Assembly: GCA_902771595.1 (NCBI GenBank)
Contig: CACXXH010000043.1
Coordinates: 1 to 38,870, forward strand
Length of the DNA: 38,870 bases
From: Fibrobacter succinogenes
Lineage (GTDB): Bacteria > Fibrobacterota > Fibrobacteria > Fibrobacterales > Fibrobacteraceae
Direction of reading: 5' to 3'
Made by a program: the position numbers and the translations under genes. Every line of letters starts with the position of its first letter. Within the stretch, counting starts at the first letter, position 1. Below the pieces are notes generated by a model. The model ran no database searches and was not told the DNA's origin. It saw only the letters and a list, made by a program, of their open reading frames with translations. Positions 1-7,980 of this stretch are shown here, in pieces.

Positions 1-1
1 G

Positions 2-871
2 GGTGCAGCCTTTGGCCATGCCCGCAGCGTGGTCACCATGAAGATGGTGGGCCTCAACGTGGCAAGCGACGTGCTCTACACCGCGACCTACACGGGCGTG
101 GATGGCGGCATGGTGTGGATTGTTGCCGACGACCCGGGCCAGGGCAGTTCCCAGAACGAGCAGGATACCCGCAACCACGCGAAGGCGTCCGTTTGCCCGA
201 TGTTCGAACCGTCCAACTCTCAGGAAGCCTACGATTTCTTCCGCATCGCCATGCAGACGAGCGAAAAGTTCAAGATTCCCGTAATTCTGCGCATGACGAC
301 CCGCGTGGACCACTCCAAGTCCATCGTCGTCCCGAAGGAAGAACTCCCGGCCATGGTGCCGAATTTCGAGCGCAATATCGCCCAGCACGTGATGGTGCCC
401 GGCTTCTCTAAGCCCGCAGGCCGCAAGCTCCGTGCCAAGATGGACGAGATGGAAGCCTGGAACGTGGCCGAAGGCCCGAACAAGGTGGAAATGCGCAGCG
501 CCGACATGGGCATTATCACGAGCGGCATCAGCTACCACCATGTGCGTGAAGCTGCCCCGGAAGCAAGCATCCTCAAGCTCGGCATGACCTACCCGCTGCC
601 GATGCAGCTCATCAAGGATTTCGCCAAGAAGTTCGAAGGCAAGCGCCTGCTTCGGCGAACTCGACGTGAACCGCGTGCGCCGCATTATCGCTGGCGACAA
701 GAACCCGGACCCGGTTCCGGTCAAGGGCAAGCCGCCTATGCTTTGCCCGGGCTGCCCGCACCGCAGCTCGTTTGCCGTGCTCAAGGAACTCGACTGCATC
801 GTCTCTGGCGACATCGGCTGCTACACGCTCGCCGCCCTCCCGCCCATCAGCGCCATGGACTACATGATTGA
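2..871 (+). CDS. iorA: Indolepyruvate:ferredoxin oxidoreductase alpha subunit, 5' fragment (partial, frame broken)
   Basis: The alpha subunit of this enzyme decarboxylates aryl pyruvates (or makes them in reverse) with thiamine pyrophosphate and passes electrons to ferredoxin. The reading frame is already open at base 2, so the start lies outside the window. The stretch around 'VTMKMVGLNVASD' and 'DDPGQGSSQNEQDTRN' is the pyrimidine-binding and core domain signature of IorA. Similarity is convincing up to about base 646 ('KKFEGK'); after that this frame runs into arginine- and proline-rich nonsense until a stop at 871. The rest of the protein resumes in another frame near base 648. The gene is therefore either a pseudogene or carries an assembly deletion. 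iorB follows directly, supporting the identity. Confidence 0.8.
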   Translation, partial: GAAFGHARSVVTMKMVGLNVASDVLYTATYTGVDGGMVWIVADDPGQGSSQNEQDTRNHAKASVCPMFEPSNSQEAYDFFRIAMQTSEKFKIPVILRMTTRVDHSKSIVVPKEELPAMVPNFERNIAQHVMVPGFSKPAGRKLRAKMDEMEAWNVAEGPNKVEMRSADMGIITSGISYHHVREAAPEASILKLGMTYPLPMQLIKDFAKKFEGKRLLRRTRREPRAPHYRWRQEPGPGSGQGQAAYALPGLPAPQLVCRAQGTRLHRLWRHRLLHARRPPAHQRHGLHD

Positions 872-1322
872 CATGGGTGCCGCTATCGGCATGGGCATCG
901 GGCTCCGTAACGTGCTCCCGCGCGAACAGGCCAAGGTGGAAGCGGGCTACAACCGCCCCGACACCGGCCACGTGGTCATCATCCTCGACAACAGCATCAC
1001 CGCCATGACGGGCCAGCAGGAACACCCGGGTACGGGTCGTCACCTCGACCATAGCCCGGCCTACAAGCTCGACTACGGCGCCATCGCGAAGACTGCCGGT
1101 TTCGACAACGTCTACGAAGTCAACCAGGTCAAGGAACCCGAAGAATTCAAGCGTCTCGTCAAGGAAGCGCTCGAGAAGGACGAGCTCACGCTCATCGTGG
1201 CGAAGAGCCCCTGCATCCTCGCTCTCAAGAGCATCCTCGCCTGGGACAAGGCCAACAAGGAAAAGGCGGAAAAGGCTCTCGCCGAGTCCGAAGCCGCCGC
1301 CAAGAAGAACGGCAACTTTTAA
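666..1322 (+). CDS. iorA: Indolepyruvate:ferredoxin oxidoreductase alpha subunit, 3' fragment (TPP-binding domain)
   Basis: This is the continuation of iorA in a second frame. In-frame similarity begins slightly upstream of the nominal GTG at 666, at about 648 ('CFGELDVNRVRR'). It holds the TPP-binding domain: 'LCPGCPHRSSF', then 'SGDIGCYTL', and the metal- and TPP-binding stretch 'IILDNSITAMTGQQEHPGTG'. In most IorA proteins a ferredoxin domain with two [4Fe-4S] cysteine motifs follows the 'PC' after the TPP domain. Here the sequence after 'VAKSPCIL' is only a short tail rich in Lys, Glu and Ala with no cysteine cluster. The segment that normally links the two halves (some 30-40 residues, by memory of the family) is missing at the junction. 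iorB starts 12 bases after the stop, so the two form an operon. Confidence 0.8.
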   Translation: MNRVRRIIAGDKNPDPVPVKGKPPMLCPGCPHRSSFAVLKELDCIVSGDIGCYTLAALPPISAMDYMIDMGAAIGMGIGLRNVLPREQAKVEAGYNRPDTGHVVIILDNSITAMTGQQEHPGTGRHLDHSPAYKLDYGAIAKTAGFDNVYEVNQVKEPEEFKRLVKEALEKDELTLIVAKSPCILALKSILAWDKANKEKAEKALAESEAAAKKNGNF

Positions 1323-1334
1323 GGAGAAGTTTTT

Positions 1335-1808
1335 ATGAGCGTAGTTAACGTGAAATTTGCCGGCCTCGGTGGCACAGGCGTTATCAAGGCGAGCGACGTG
1401 ATGGCGGAACTCGTGTTCGAACAGGGTTACGACGTGAAGAAGGCCGAAGTGCACGGCATGAGCCAGCGCGGCGGTTCCATCGCTTCTGACGTCCGCTTTG
1501 CGAAGGGCGAAGAGGTGCAGTCCCCGATGATCCCGACGGGCGAAGCCGACTACCTGGTGGTATTCGACGAGACGCAGGTCGTGGTGAACGAGGCCTTCCT
1601 CAAGCAGGGCGGCGTGCTCCTCACTCCGGCGGACATCGATGTATCGAAGCTCGAGAACGTGAAGGCCCTGAACGTCGCGATGCTCGGCAAGCTGAGCAAG
1701 CATTTCGACTTCACGGTGGACCAGTGGACGGTTGCCTTGAACAAGCTCTTCGCCGAAAAGTTCCACGAAGGCAACAAGAAGGCGTTCATGCTTGGCCGCG
1801 AAGGCTAA
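1335..1808 (+). CDS. iorB: Indolepyruvate:ferredoxin oxidoreductase beta subunit
   Basis: The product of 157 residues is the small subunit of the 2-oxoacid:ferredoxin oxidoreductase (gamma-domain family) that pairs with IorA. It shows the family's N-terminal glycine motif 'GLGGTGVIKASDVMAE' and the typical 'EVHGMSQRGGS' stretch, followed by 'EADYLVVFDETQ'. A good ribosome binding site (AAGGAG) lies about 8 bases ahead of the ATG. The protein is somewhat shorter than many IorB proteins (about 190 residues) but no core motif is missing. It is the last gene of the operon; a strong hairpin with a T tract follows. Confidence 0.9.
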   Translation: MSVVNVKFAGLGGTGVIKASDVMAELVFEQGYDVKKAEVHGMSQRGGSIASDVRFAKGEEVQSPMIPTGEADYLVVFDETQVVVNEAFLKQGGVLLTPADIDVSKLENVKALNVAMLGKLSKHFDFTVDQWTVALNKLFAEKFHEGNKKAFMLGREG

Positions 1809-1831
1809 TCGCTAGCACCCTTTACAATGTC

Positions 1832-1862
1832 ACCCCGGCCTCAGTGCCGGGGTCATCTTTTT
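1832..1862 (+). terminator. Rho-independent terminator after iorB
   Basis: An 8-bp GC-rich stem (ACCCCGGC / GCCGGGGT, arms 1832-1839 and 1846-1853) with a 6-base loop, followed by TCATCTTTTTT. It sits 23 bases after the iorB stop. Confidence 0.8.
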
Positions 1863-1918
1863 TGAGGAAACTAAAAATAATCGGACCTGTTCCTAATAGC
1901 CGATTGCAGCTTTGCTGC

Positions 1919-2563
1919 TTAGAGGATAAATTCTTTGAAACGGGGATGGGGTTGATTCTTTTGGGCTTCCCAGCAGTTTTGTATTACTTCTTCTTCCGTA
2001 AGCTTTGTGAATGCTTCGCGTGCAGGCCATGCTTTGCGCATGAGTTTTTCTATGGCGATGGCTTTGTGGACACCTGCTTCCGAAGAATTTTTTAGAACAA
2101 GTTCTTTGCGAGTTCGGCTTTTAAAATTTTTCAACGAAACGATGACTGGGTCACCGTATAAAATAGTGTATGGAAAAGAACTGCTGTTTACCCAAGAATA
2201 TTCGATTTCATATTCTTCGATTTTTCTTTTCAATTCCTCCACGATGGAAATTCTTTTATCATCTAGATTGTTCCATTGGCTGGTGTCTCCTGCATAATCG
2301 CTCCTTCTTAGGACGAAATCATCGTAAATGGAATCGCCTTTATAGGCGAAGTCGTCGCACATGCTGTATATGGTGCGGTATATGATTTCGGCATTCTGCT
2401 TGCGGAAAATTACTGTGCTGAATTCATTCCAGCTATTTCCGATAAATGAATATTCTATTTCGAATCCTGCATCTGGTGCGTTTTCAAGGTCTGCACTTTG
2501 CAGGGGTGATTCGACAATTGAACCCCAGGGTTCTTTTGCTGCATTCCACATCCAAAATGCCAT
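1919..2563 (-). CDS. Unrecognised protein, C-terminal part of a membrane protein split at a T8 tract
   Basis: I do not recognise this 214-residue product. The fragment starts with 'MAFWMWNAAKEPWG', which reads as the end of a transmembrane helix, and continues as a soluble, acidic and aromatic-rich domain. It overlaps the upstream ORF (2455-2940) in another frame. Adding one T to the run of eight T (minus strand, 2564-2571) fuses the two without interruption: the upstream helix '...IPIASFF' flows into 'MAFWMW'. The whole region is much richer in A+T than its neighbours, suggesting horizontal acquisition. The intact protein would be roughly 340 residues with four membrane helices and a C-terminal soluble domain. 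Confidence 0.5.
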   Translation of the reverse strand: MAFWMWNAAKEPWGSIVESPLQSADLENAPDAGFEIEYSFIGNSWNEFSTVIFRKQNAEIIYRTIYSMCDDFAYKGDSIYDDFVLRRSDYAGDTSQWNNLDDKRISIVEELKRKIEEYEIEYSWVNSSSFPYTILYGDPVIVSLKNFKSRTRKELVLKNSSEAGVHKAIAIEKLMRKAWPAREAFTKLTEEEVIQNCWEAQKNQPHPRFKEFIL

Positions 2564-2940
2564 AAAAAAAATGAGGCTATGGGAATCAGCAAGACGAATA
2601 ACCAGTGGAAAATCTTTTTTATCCGAAAAAATTTGCTATAAAATAAACATGCTACGTGAAGTAATATAATTAGACTGAATGCAATTATTGTTAGATGAGC
2701 TATGTTACTGTTTGGCGGATTGAAGTTGACTGCTCTGCTTGTAAGGTAAATGCAGGCTCCGATAAAAGTGCACAGAATTGTGGACCAAAGTGTAATCCAC
2801 AGAAGCTTGAATTTAAAATGTCGGTAAAAAACTGCGCATAGAAAACCAAAAAGACAAGGAATGCCTAACGTCAAGGAGAACATAAAAAGGGATGAAGTAA
2901 GTTTCAAGTCTCCAAAAATTTGTAGAAAGAAATTAATCAT
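2455..2940 (-). CDS. Unrecognised membrane protein, N-terminal part (frame broken at T8 tract)
   Basis: This fragment carries hydrophobic segments that look like transmembrane helices: 'LFMFSLTLGIPCLFGFL', 'LLWITLWSTILCTFIGACI', 'LTIIAFSLIILLHVAC' and 'HWLFVLLIPIASFF'. After the fourth helix the frame turns into 'LWHFGCGMQQ...' and an unremarkable cysteine- and glutamine-rich end, which I take as out-of-frame translation past the T8 tract at 2564-2571. I prefer the ATG at 2940 ('MINFFLQ') over a longer start at 2997, because the extra residues are hydrophilic and the longer form overlaps the promoter region of the divergent lptC gene. No clear ribosome binding site is visible for either. Confidence 0.45.
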   Translation of the reverse strand: MINFFLQIFGDLKLTSSLFMFSLTLGIPCLFGFLCAVFYRHFKFKLLWITLWSTILCTFIGACIYLTSRAVNFNPPNSNIAHLTIIAFSLIILLHVACLFYSKFFRIKKIFHWLFVLLIPIASFFLWHFGCGMQQKNPGVQLSNHPCKVQTLKTHQMQDSK

Positions 2941-3029
2941 GGTATTAATATATGCATTTGTGGGCGAAAAATCCCCGAATTCCCCCAAATTACGCAATTC
3001 TTACCCTTTTTTATTTGTAATTTGTAAGC

Positions 3030-3971
3030 ATGGCACGATTTTTGCAGTACATAATGGGAGGCGTGTTGTTCCGGGGTGTGCCCGGACCGCGTTCCGCTGT
3101 CGTGCTTTTGGCGCTGTGTGCGGCCCTGTTTGCCGGATGCGAAGAAATCGAGGAAGAGAAGCCCTGGATTCACGTGGAGCGCCCGCAGATGCTCTTTACC
3201 GATACGACGCTCCTCGACTGCTACGACAAGGACGTCCTTTCGTGGAAGCTCAAGACCGCGTATCTGGAACGCTGGTCCGACAAGGAAGTTGTTTTCATGC
3301 GTCCGGTGCTGGTGGACATTTACGATTCCGTCGGGGAGCGCGTCGCGTTCCTGCGAGCGGATTCCGGCCGCATGGACATGAAGTTCACTTATGTGTACGC
3401 CTACGGGCACGTGTATGCGCTGACTCCGAAGGGCGCCTCGGTGCGCGCGGATTCCCTGCTGTGGAACAAGCGCGACAACATGGTGCGTACCGACAGCTAC
3501 GTGCGTGTCGTCTCTGAAGACGGCGACGTGCTGCAGGGCAAGGGATTCGAGAGCGACGCCCATATGGACAACTGGCGCATCCTCTCGAACGTGACGGGTA
3601 TATTCCAGGATGCGGCGAAGCGCATGAAGGAAGAGGACAAGAAGCAGGCGGAAGAACTCGAGAAGAAACCCGTGGAGTCGTCTTCGTCGCAGCAGGCTTC
3701 CGCCCCGCATGTGCACCCTGCGCCGGTTGCCATTCCTGCGCCGGTCCCGCACAAGGCGCCCACGGCTGCGGCTAAACCCGCTCCGGCAGCGCCCGCGGCA
3801 AACAAGGCTCCGGCAGCGAGTGCGTCTCCTGCCCCCGCGGCAAACGCCGTGAAATCTCCGGCGGCAAGCGGCGCTGCGAATAACGCCGCGCAGTCTCCGA
3901 AAGACGCCCCGAAGGCGGCTCAGCAGGAGCCCGCCCCTGAATCTCGCCCGCGTGCAAAGAGGCGCGAATGA
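3030..3971 (+). CDS. lptC: LPS export ABC transporter periplasmic/inner-membrane protein LptC-like, with lipobox and long Ala/Pro tail
   Basis: LptC is the inner-membrane-anchored bridge protein that takes lipopolysaccharide from the LptB2FG transporter and passes it to LptA. Here the N-terminus has a hydrophobic segment ending in a lipobox (LFAGC, Cys near residue 37), so it may be a lipoprotein. Residues 50-200 have the beta-rich LptC/OstA pattern ('LLDCYDKDVLSWKLKTAYLE', 'GRMDMKFTYVYAYGHVYAL', 'VRADSLLWNKRDN'). From about residue 210 there is a charged, probably helical stretch and then about 100 residues of Ala/Pro/Lys low complexity ending in basic residues, far beyond the usual length of about 190. 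An ATG overlap (ATGATG) couples it to the OstA-like gene. An alternative start lies about 24 bases downstream. Confidence 0.75.
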   Translation: MARFLQYIMGGVLFRGVPGPRSAVVLLALCAALFAGCEEIEEEKPWIHVERPQMLFTDTTLLDCYDKDVLSWKLKTAYLERWSDKEVVFMRPVLVDIYDSVGERVAFLRADSGRMDMKFTYVYAYGHVYALTPKGASVRADSLLWNKRDNMVRTDSYVRVVSEDGDVLQGKGFESDAHMDNWRILSNVTGIFQDAAKRMKEEDKKQAEELEKKPVESSSSQQASAPHVHPAPVAIPAPVPHKAPTAAAKPAPAAPAANKAPAASASPAPAANAVKSPAASGAANNAAQSPKDAPKAAQQEPAPESRPRAKRRE

Positions 3972-5338
3972 TGCGGCGCCGTCCATTTCCGCGATTGCTC
4001 GCGGTAGCTTTAGTGCTTGCGCTCGCGTTTTCGGGCACAGCCTTCGCGCAGTCGTCCCCGCTTATCATGAAGCATGCGGACAGCCTCGCCGTCGCCCGCA
4101 AGCGCGGCAACCTGCTGCTGCATGGCCGCGTGCTGTTTGTGCACGATAGCGTTCGGTTCCGTACGCAGCATGCCACCTGGAACAAGGATGCCGAAGTGGT
4201 GCAGTGCAGCGGCGGCTTTCTGTTCACGCATCCGAGCGGCTTCATCCAGGCCGAAAACGGCACCTACCGTAAAAAGCAGAACATCGCCATCGCGAACGGG
4301 AATGTGATCGCGGGCGATTCCGCGAATTCGTACAAGTTTACGGGCGACTATCTGGAATACGACCGCGAGAACGAAGTATTGACGATGCCGCAGAAGCCCA
4401 AGCTGTTCCAGTACGAGAAGCTCAAGACCGGCGCCGTCGACACGACTACCATTGAGGCGCGGAAGATTATCTACAACAAGAAGTTTTCGTTCGCCGAGGC
4501 GTACAGGGACGTGAAGGTGACGCAGAAGGACATGGTCGTTACCTGCGATACCGGATATTTCGACCGCGGGAACGGATGGCTCTCGATGAAGGGCAACCCG
4601 ACGTTCGACATGAAGAACTATCACCTCACGGGCGATTCCATCTTCCTCGTTATCGACGAGGCGAAGAAGACGCTCAAATCCGCGCTCGTGATAAGGAACG
4701 CGCACGGCATCTCGAAGGAAGACCCGAAGAGGAACGCCCCGGGGAACGTGACGGAAGCTTTCGGCGACACGCTCTTCTGCGAATTCAAGGACAACAAGAT
4801 TGAACGCCTGTACGTGAACCTGAACGCGAAGGGATTCTTCTACGAGACGGACCTTCCCAACTACAGGAACCTCATGGACGGGAACCGCCTCGACCTGTAT
4901 TTCAAAAAGGGCAAGATGGACCACGCCGTCGTCTCGGGCAAGGCGCAGAGCACGTATTTCTATGTGAAGAAGGACCGCACGGTTTCGGGCAAGAACGAGG
5001 CCGCGGGCGATACCATCAACATCGTTTTCGATCCGCTCAAGAATGCGGTCAAGACGCTTAGGCTGCTCGGGCGCAGCAACATGGCGAGCGGCCGCTATGT
5101 GGATCTTGAAAAGGAACAGCGCAACAAGGCCGCGAGGGAAAGGGCCCGCCAGGATTCGCTTGCGAAAGCGGGCGTAAAGACGGACGTTTCCGATTCGCTG
5201 GGCGGCGCAAATCCGGACAAGAAGGTTCTGGACAAGAACGAACTCAAGGCAAGGTCATCTGAACATCTCAGGGGCCGCAGGCGAGTCCACAGACGGGAAA
5301 ACGGGGAAGAAGCCAAAACGGAGGAAAAGAAACCATGA
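3968..5338 (+). CDS. lptA: LptA/OstA-like periplasmic LPS transport protein
   Basis: The 456-residue product starts with a clear signal peptide ('[19 protein letters not shown]'). It is then built of repeating beta-strand units of the OstA/LptA jelly-roll type: '[15 protein letters not shown]', '[15 protein letters not shown]', '[13 protein letters not shown]', '[13 protein letters not shown]'. It likely forms the periplasmic bridge that carries LPS from LptC toward the outer membrane. It is about twice the length of E. coli LptA; large OstA-like proteins of this kind are common outside Proteobacteria. The last 60 residues are Lys/Arg/Asp-rich and non-conserved. The start overlaps the stop of lptC and its own TGA overlaps the ATG of lptB, so all three are probably translationally coupled. 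Confidence 0.75.
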   Translation: MMRRRPFPRLLAVALVLALAFSGTAFAQSSPLIMKHADSLAVARKRGNLLLHGRVLFVHDSVRFRTQHATWNKDAEVVQCSGGFLFTHPSGFIQAENGTYRKKQNIAIANGNVIAGDSANSYKFTGDYLEYDRENEVLTMPQKPKLFQYEKLKTGAVDTTTIEARKIIYNKKFSFAEAYRDVKVTQKDMVVTCDTGYFDRGNGWLSMKGNPTFDMKNYHLTGDSIFLVIDEAKKTLKSALVIRNAHGISKEDPKRNAPGNVTEAFGDTLFCEFKDNKIERLYVNLNAKGFFYETDLPNYRNLMDGNRLDLYFKKGKMDHAVVSGKAQSTYFYVKKDRTVSGKNEAAGDTINIVFDPLKNAVKTLRLLGRSNMASGRYVDLEKEQRNKAARERARQDSLAKAGVKTDVSDSLGGANPDKKVLDKNELKARSSEHLRGRRRVHRRENGEEAKTEEKKP

Positions 5339-6072
5339 AGAGTCTGGTAAGCACAATCCGTACAGATAAACTGCGCAAGGTCTATGGCGGCCGCCAGGTG
5401 GTGAGCGACGTTTCCATCAGCGTGTCGCAGGGCGAAATCGTCGGACTCCTCGGCCCCAACGGCGCGGGCAAGACGACCTCGTTCTACATGATCGTGGGCA
5501 TGGTGCGCCCCGATTCGGGCCACATTTTCCTCGACGACATCGAGATGACGGACAAGCCCATGTACAGGCGTGCGCGCCTCGGCGTGGGCTACCTCCCGCA
5601 AGAGGCCTCCATTTTCCGCAAGCTCTCGGTTGAAGACAACATAATGGCCATCCTCGAGACTCAGGGGCTCAAGCGCCGCGAGCGCAAGATGCGCCTGGAG
5701 CAGTTGCTCGAAGAATTCAAGATTACGCATATCCGCAAGACAAAATCCATGAGCTGCTCGGGCGGTGAACGCAGGCGCCTCGAAATCGCGCGTGCGCTCG
5801 CAAGCGACCCGTCGTTCCTGCTGCTCGACGAGCCTTTCGCGGGCATCGACCCGATCGCCGTGGCCGACATCCAGTCCATCATCTCGGGCCTCAAGGACCG
5901 CGGCATGGGCATCCTCATTACCGACCACAACGTGCGCGAGACGCTTTCGATTACCGACCGCGCCTACATCATGTACAAGAGCCAGGTGCTCACCGAAGGT
6001 TCCTCGGAATACCTCGCGAACGATCCCGAAGCTCGTCGCATTTACCTGGGTGACAGTTTCAGGCTGGACTAG
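5335..6072 (+). CDS. lptB: LPS export ABC transporter ATP-binding protein
   Basis: LptB is the cytoplasmic ATPase that drives LPS extraction from the inner membrane with LptF and LptG. The 245-residue protein has Walker [10 protein letters not shown] (residues 40-48), the Q-loop in 'YLPQEASIF' (about 87-95), a signature motif SCSGGERRR (140-148) and Walker B FLLLDEP (161-167), followed by 'ITDHNV' as the H-loop. The second residue of the signature is Cys where Leu is usual. Length and the '[13 protein letters not shown]' stretch separate LptB from the related LivF family. It sits between lptA and rpoN as in many Gram-negative bacteria. LptF and LptG are not in the window. Confidence 0.95.
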   Translation: MKSLVSTIRTDKLRKVYGGRQVVSDVSISVSQGEIVGLLGPNGAGKTTSFYMIVGMVRPDSGHIFLDDIEMTDKPMYRRARLGVGYLPQEASIFRKLSVEDNIMAILETQGLKRRERKMRLEQLLEEFKITHIRKTKSMSCSGGERRRLEIARALASDPSFLLLDEPFAGIDPIAVADIQSIISGLKDRGMGILITDHNVRETLSITDRAYIMYKSQVLTEGSSEYLANDPEARRIYLGDSFRLD

Positions 6073-6081
6073 GGGCGTCTT

Positions 6082-7794
6082 ATGAACATGGGTATGCAAC
6101 TGGGGCAGTCCCAGCGCCTGGAACAGAACATCTCGCCGCAGATGCTGCAGTCCGCAGCTATCTTGCAGAAGACGGCCCAGGAACTGGACATGGCCATCAA
6201 CGAGGAGCTCGCGGTGAACCCGCTCCTGGAACTCGAGGACGAATCTCCCGAAGAATCGCCCGTGGACGAGCGTACCGATGACACTGATTCCGATGACGAT
6301 TCCATACGCGAAGTGGAGTTCGAGTCCGGCACGCTCGAAGATACCGCCGACCATGATTACGATATTCTGGAGAACACGACGAACTCCGACATGGATCGGA
6401 GACTTTCGGACGGGCTGTTCGATGACGACGCCCCGATAAAGGATTTGAACGCTCCTTCGAAGGATGCGGGGGACGATTGGGACCGCCCGCAGAAGGACCG
6501 CGACAAGAGTTTGCAGGACAACTTGCGCGACCAGCTGCGCGACTGGAACGGGACTCCGGTTCTGCTCCGCCAGCTCGAGGAAGCGGGCTGTACCGAGGCG
6601 CATTTCCGCACGCTGATCCAGTACCTCATCGACAGTCTCGACGAGAACGGCTACTTGCAGGCGGCGCCCGACGACGTGATGATGAAGATGGCGTCGGACC
6701 CGGGCGAGGATCCGCTGGTGGTCGAGATCGAGCGCATCATCCGCTACGAGGTCGCCCTTGAGGACGCGAGCCTCCCTGTGGCCGAGGCGTTTCACGTGCT
6801 TCGCAGTTTTACGCCGAAGGGAATCGGTGCACGCAATATGCAGGAATGTTTCCTCATCCAGGCGGAGGCAATCGATGCGTTCCCGCCGCTTACCCGCGAG
6901 ATTCTCGAAAAGCATTTCGACGACCTCATCGAACTTAGGTACGGAAAAATTGCGAAGGCGATGGCGGTTTCTTCTGCGGCGGTGCAGCAGGCCGTGGCGG
7001 CGCTTTCCAGGCTCACTCCGCATCCGGGCAGGCAGCTGTCTTACGCCCCCACGCAGATAAAGCATGTCGACCTGAAGGTCGAAATCAAGAAGGGCCGCAT
7101 CGAGGTCGAGTGCACGCAGGAATCCCGCAACAAGGTGCGCAGGCTGCGCGTGAACAAGTACTATACCGACATGCTGAGCGGCGGCGTGAAGCTCGACAAG
7201 GAGACGCGCGAGTATATCCAGAACAACAAGCGGAAGGCGGAAGAGTTCATCAACGCCGCGAACAACCGCTTCTCGACCATGGAGCAGGTGATGCGCGCCA
7301 TCGTGAAGCGCCAGCCGGCGTTCTTCAAGAACGGGCCCTCGTTCCTCAAGCCCATGGTTCTGCAGGACATTGCGGACGAAGTAAAGCGCGACCTTTCTAC
7401 GGTCAGCCGCGTCACCAACGGCAAGTACGTGGAGACGCCCTTCGGGATATACGAGCTCAAGCAGTTCTTCACTTCGGGCGTGCGCCAGTCCGGCAAGCGC
7501 CCGGCCGCGGCTACGCCCGCGGTGTCCCCGCGCCCCGACGCTACTGCGGGTGCGGTTCCGGCCGCCAGCGTTCCCGAGGGTTTCGAAGGCGACGATGATG
7601 TCGTCGGCTCGGCCCGGATCCTCGAGGCGATAAGGAACCTCGTGGACGCCGAAGACAAGAAGAAGCCCCTCTCGGACCAGGCCATCGCCGACGCCCTTGC
7701 GGCGGAAGGCATCCAGGTGGCCCGCCGTACGGTGGCCAAGTACCGCGAGGAAAGGCTCAAGATTCTGCCCGCCCGCCAGCGCAGAACCCTCTGA
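6082..7794 (+). CDS. rpoN: RNA polymerase sigma-54 factor
   Basis: Sigma-54 directs RNA polymerase to -24/-12 promoters and needs an AAA+ activator. Region I is present at residues 5-50 ('LGQSQRLEQNISPQMLQ' through 'NEELAVNPLLELED'), followed by an acidic region II rich in Asp and Glu (about 52-90). The core-binding and HTH segments follow ('LKPMVLQDIADEV', 'DLSTVSRVTNGKYVETPFG'). The C-terminal RpoN box reads ARRTVAKYRE (about 547-556). Between the 'FGIYELKQFFTSG' segment and the RpoN domain lies an unusual Ala/Pro-rich linker (about 474-505). The start at 6082 is 9 bases past the lptB stop. A terminator-like hairpin follows the gene. A matching activator lies at 35758-36696. Confidence 0.96.
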   Translation: MNMGMQLGQSQRLEQNISPQMLQSAAILQKTAQELDMAINEELAVNPLLELEDESPEESPVDERTDDTDSDDDSIREVEFESGTLEDTADHDYDILENTTNSDMDRRLSDGLFDDDAPIKDLNAPSKDAGDDWDRPQKDRDKSLQDNLRDQLRDWNGTPVLLRQLEEAGCTEAHFRTLIQYLIDSLDENGYLQAAPDDVMMKMASDPGEDPLVVEIERIIRYEVALEDASLPVAEAFHVLRSFTPKGIGARNMQECFLIQAEAIDAFPPLTREILEKHFDDLIELRYGKIAKAMAVSSAAVQQAVAALSRLTPHPGRQLSYAPTQIKHVDLKVEIKKGRIEVECTQESRNKVRRLRVNKYYTDMLSGGVKLDKETREYIQNNKRKAEEFINAANNRFSTMEQVMRAIVKRQPAFFKNGPSFLKPMVLQDIADEVKRDLSTVSRVTNGKYVETPFGIYELKQFFTSGVRQSGKRPAAATPAVSPRPDATAGAVPAASVPEGFEGDDDVVGSARILEAIRNLVDAEDKKKPLSDQAIADALAAEGIQVARRTVAKYREERLKILPARQRRTL

Positions 7795-7822
7795 TTTTGC
7801 CCCCATCTTGCGTTTTTTTGCT

Positions 7823-7849
7823 AAAAAACCCCTTTTTTGGGGCTTTTTT
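7823..7849 (+). terminator. Terminator-like hairpin after rpoN
   Basis: AAAAAACCCC (7823-7832) can pair with GGGG plus TTTTTT (7839-7849) with one bulged C, leaving a T-rich loop and a T tract. It lies 29 bases after the rpoN stop and ahead of the promoter proposed for hpf, so hpf-hprK are probably transcribed separately from the lpt-rpoN genes. Confidence 0.6.
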
Positions 7850-7892
7850 ATTCCAATTGGGATGATTTTATTCGAAAAAAACTTTTTTTCAA

Positions 7893-7922
7893 TTGGTTTT
7901 TTCCGAAAAAAAGATGTATATA
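7893..7922 (+). promoter_or_regulatory. Possible sigma-70-type promoter of hpf
   Basis: TTGGTT (7893-7898) and TATATA (7917-7922) are separated by 18 bases in a very A/T-rich stretch, about 60 bases ahead of hpf. TATACT at 7919 is an alternative -10. Match to consensus only; not verified. Confidence 0.4.
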
Positions 7923-7980
7923 CTCTTAATGCGAGGCGAAATGCCCGCTAAATGCCATCTTAATTATACGGAGGTATCAT

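Noticed and set aside
612..1766. A 384-residue minus-strand frame opposite iorA and iorB
   Set aside because: Same reason: mirror frame of real genes, with composition dominated by His, Arg, Val and Leu.
5230..5338. Possible frameshift near the end of lptA
   Set aside because: Another frame gives a plausible tail ('[17 protein letters not shown]'), but the used frame ends in an ATGA overlap with lptB, so I kept it; the tail is not conserved enough to decide.
5095..7806. A 903-residue open frame on the minus strand opposite lptA, lptB and rpoN
   Set aside because: It is antisense to three well-supported genes, rich in His, Arg and Leu as expected of a mirror frame in GC-rich DNA, and shows no domain pattern.
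7861..7980. A sigma-54 promoter for hpf
   Set aside because: I searched for a TGGCAC-N5-TTGC pattern near the gene by eye and found none.
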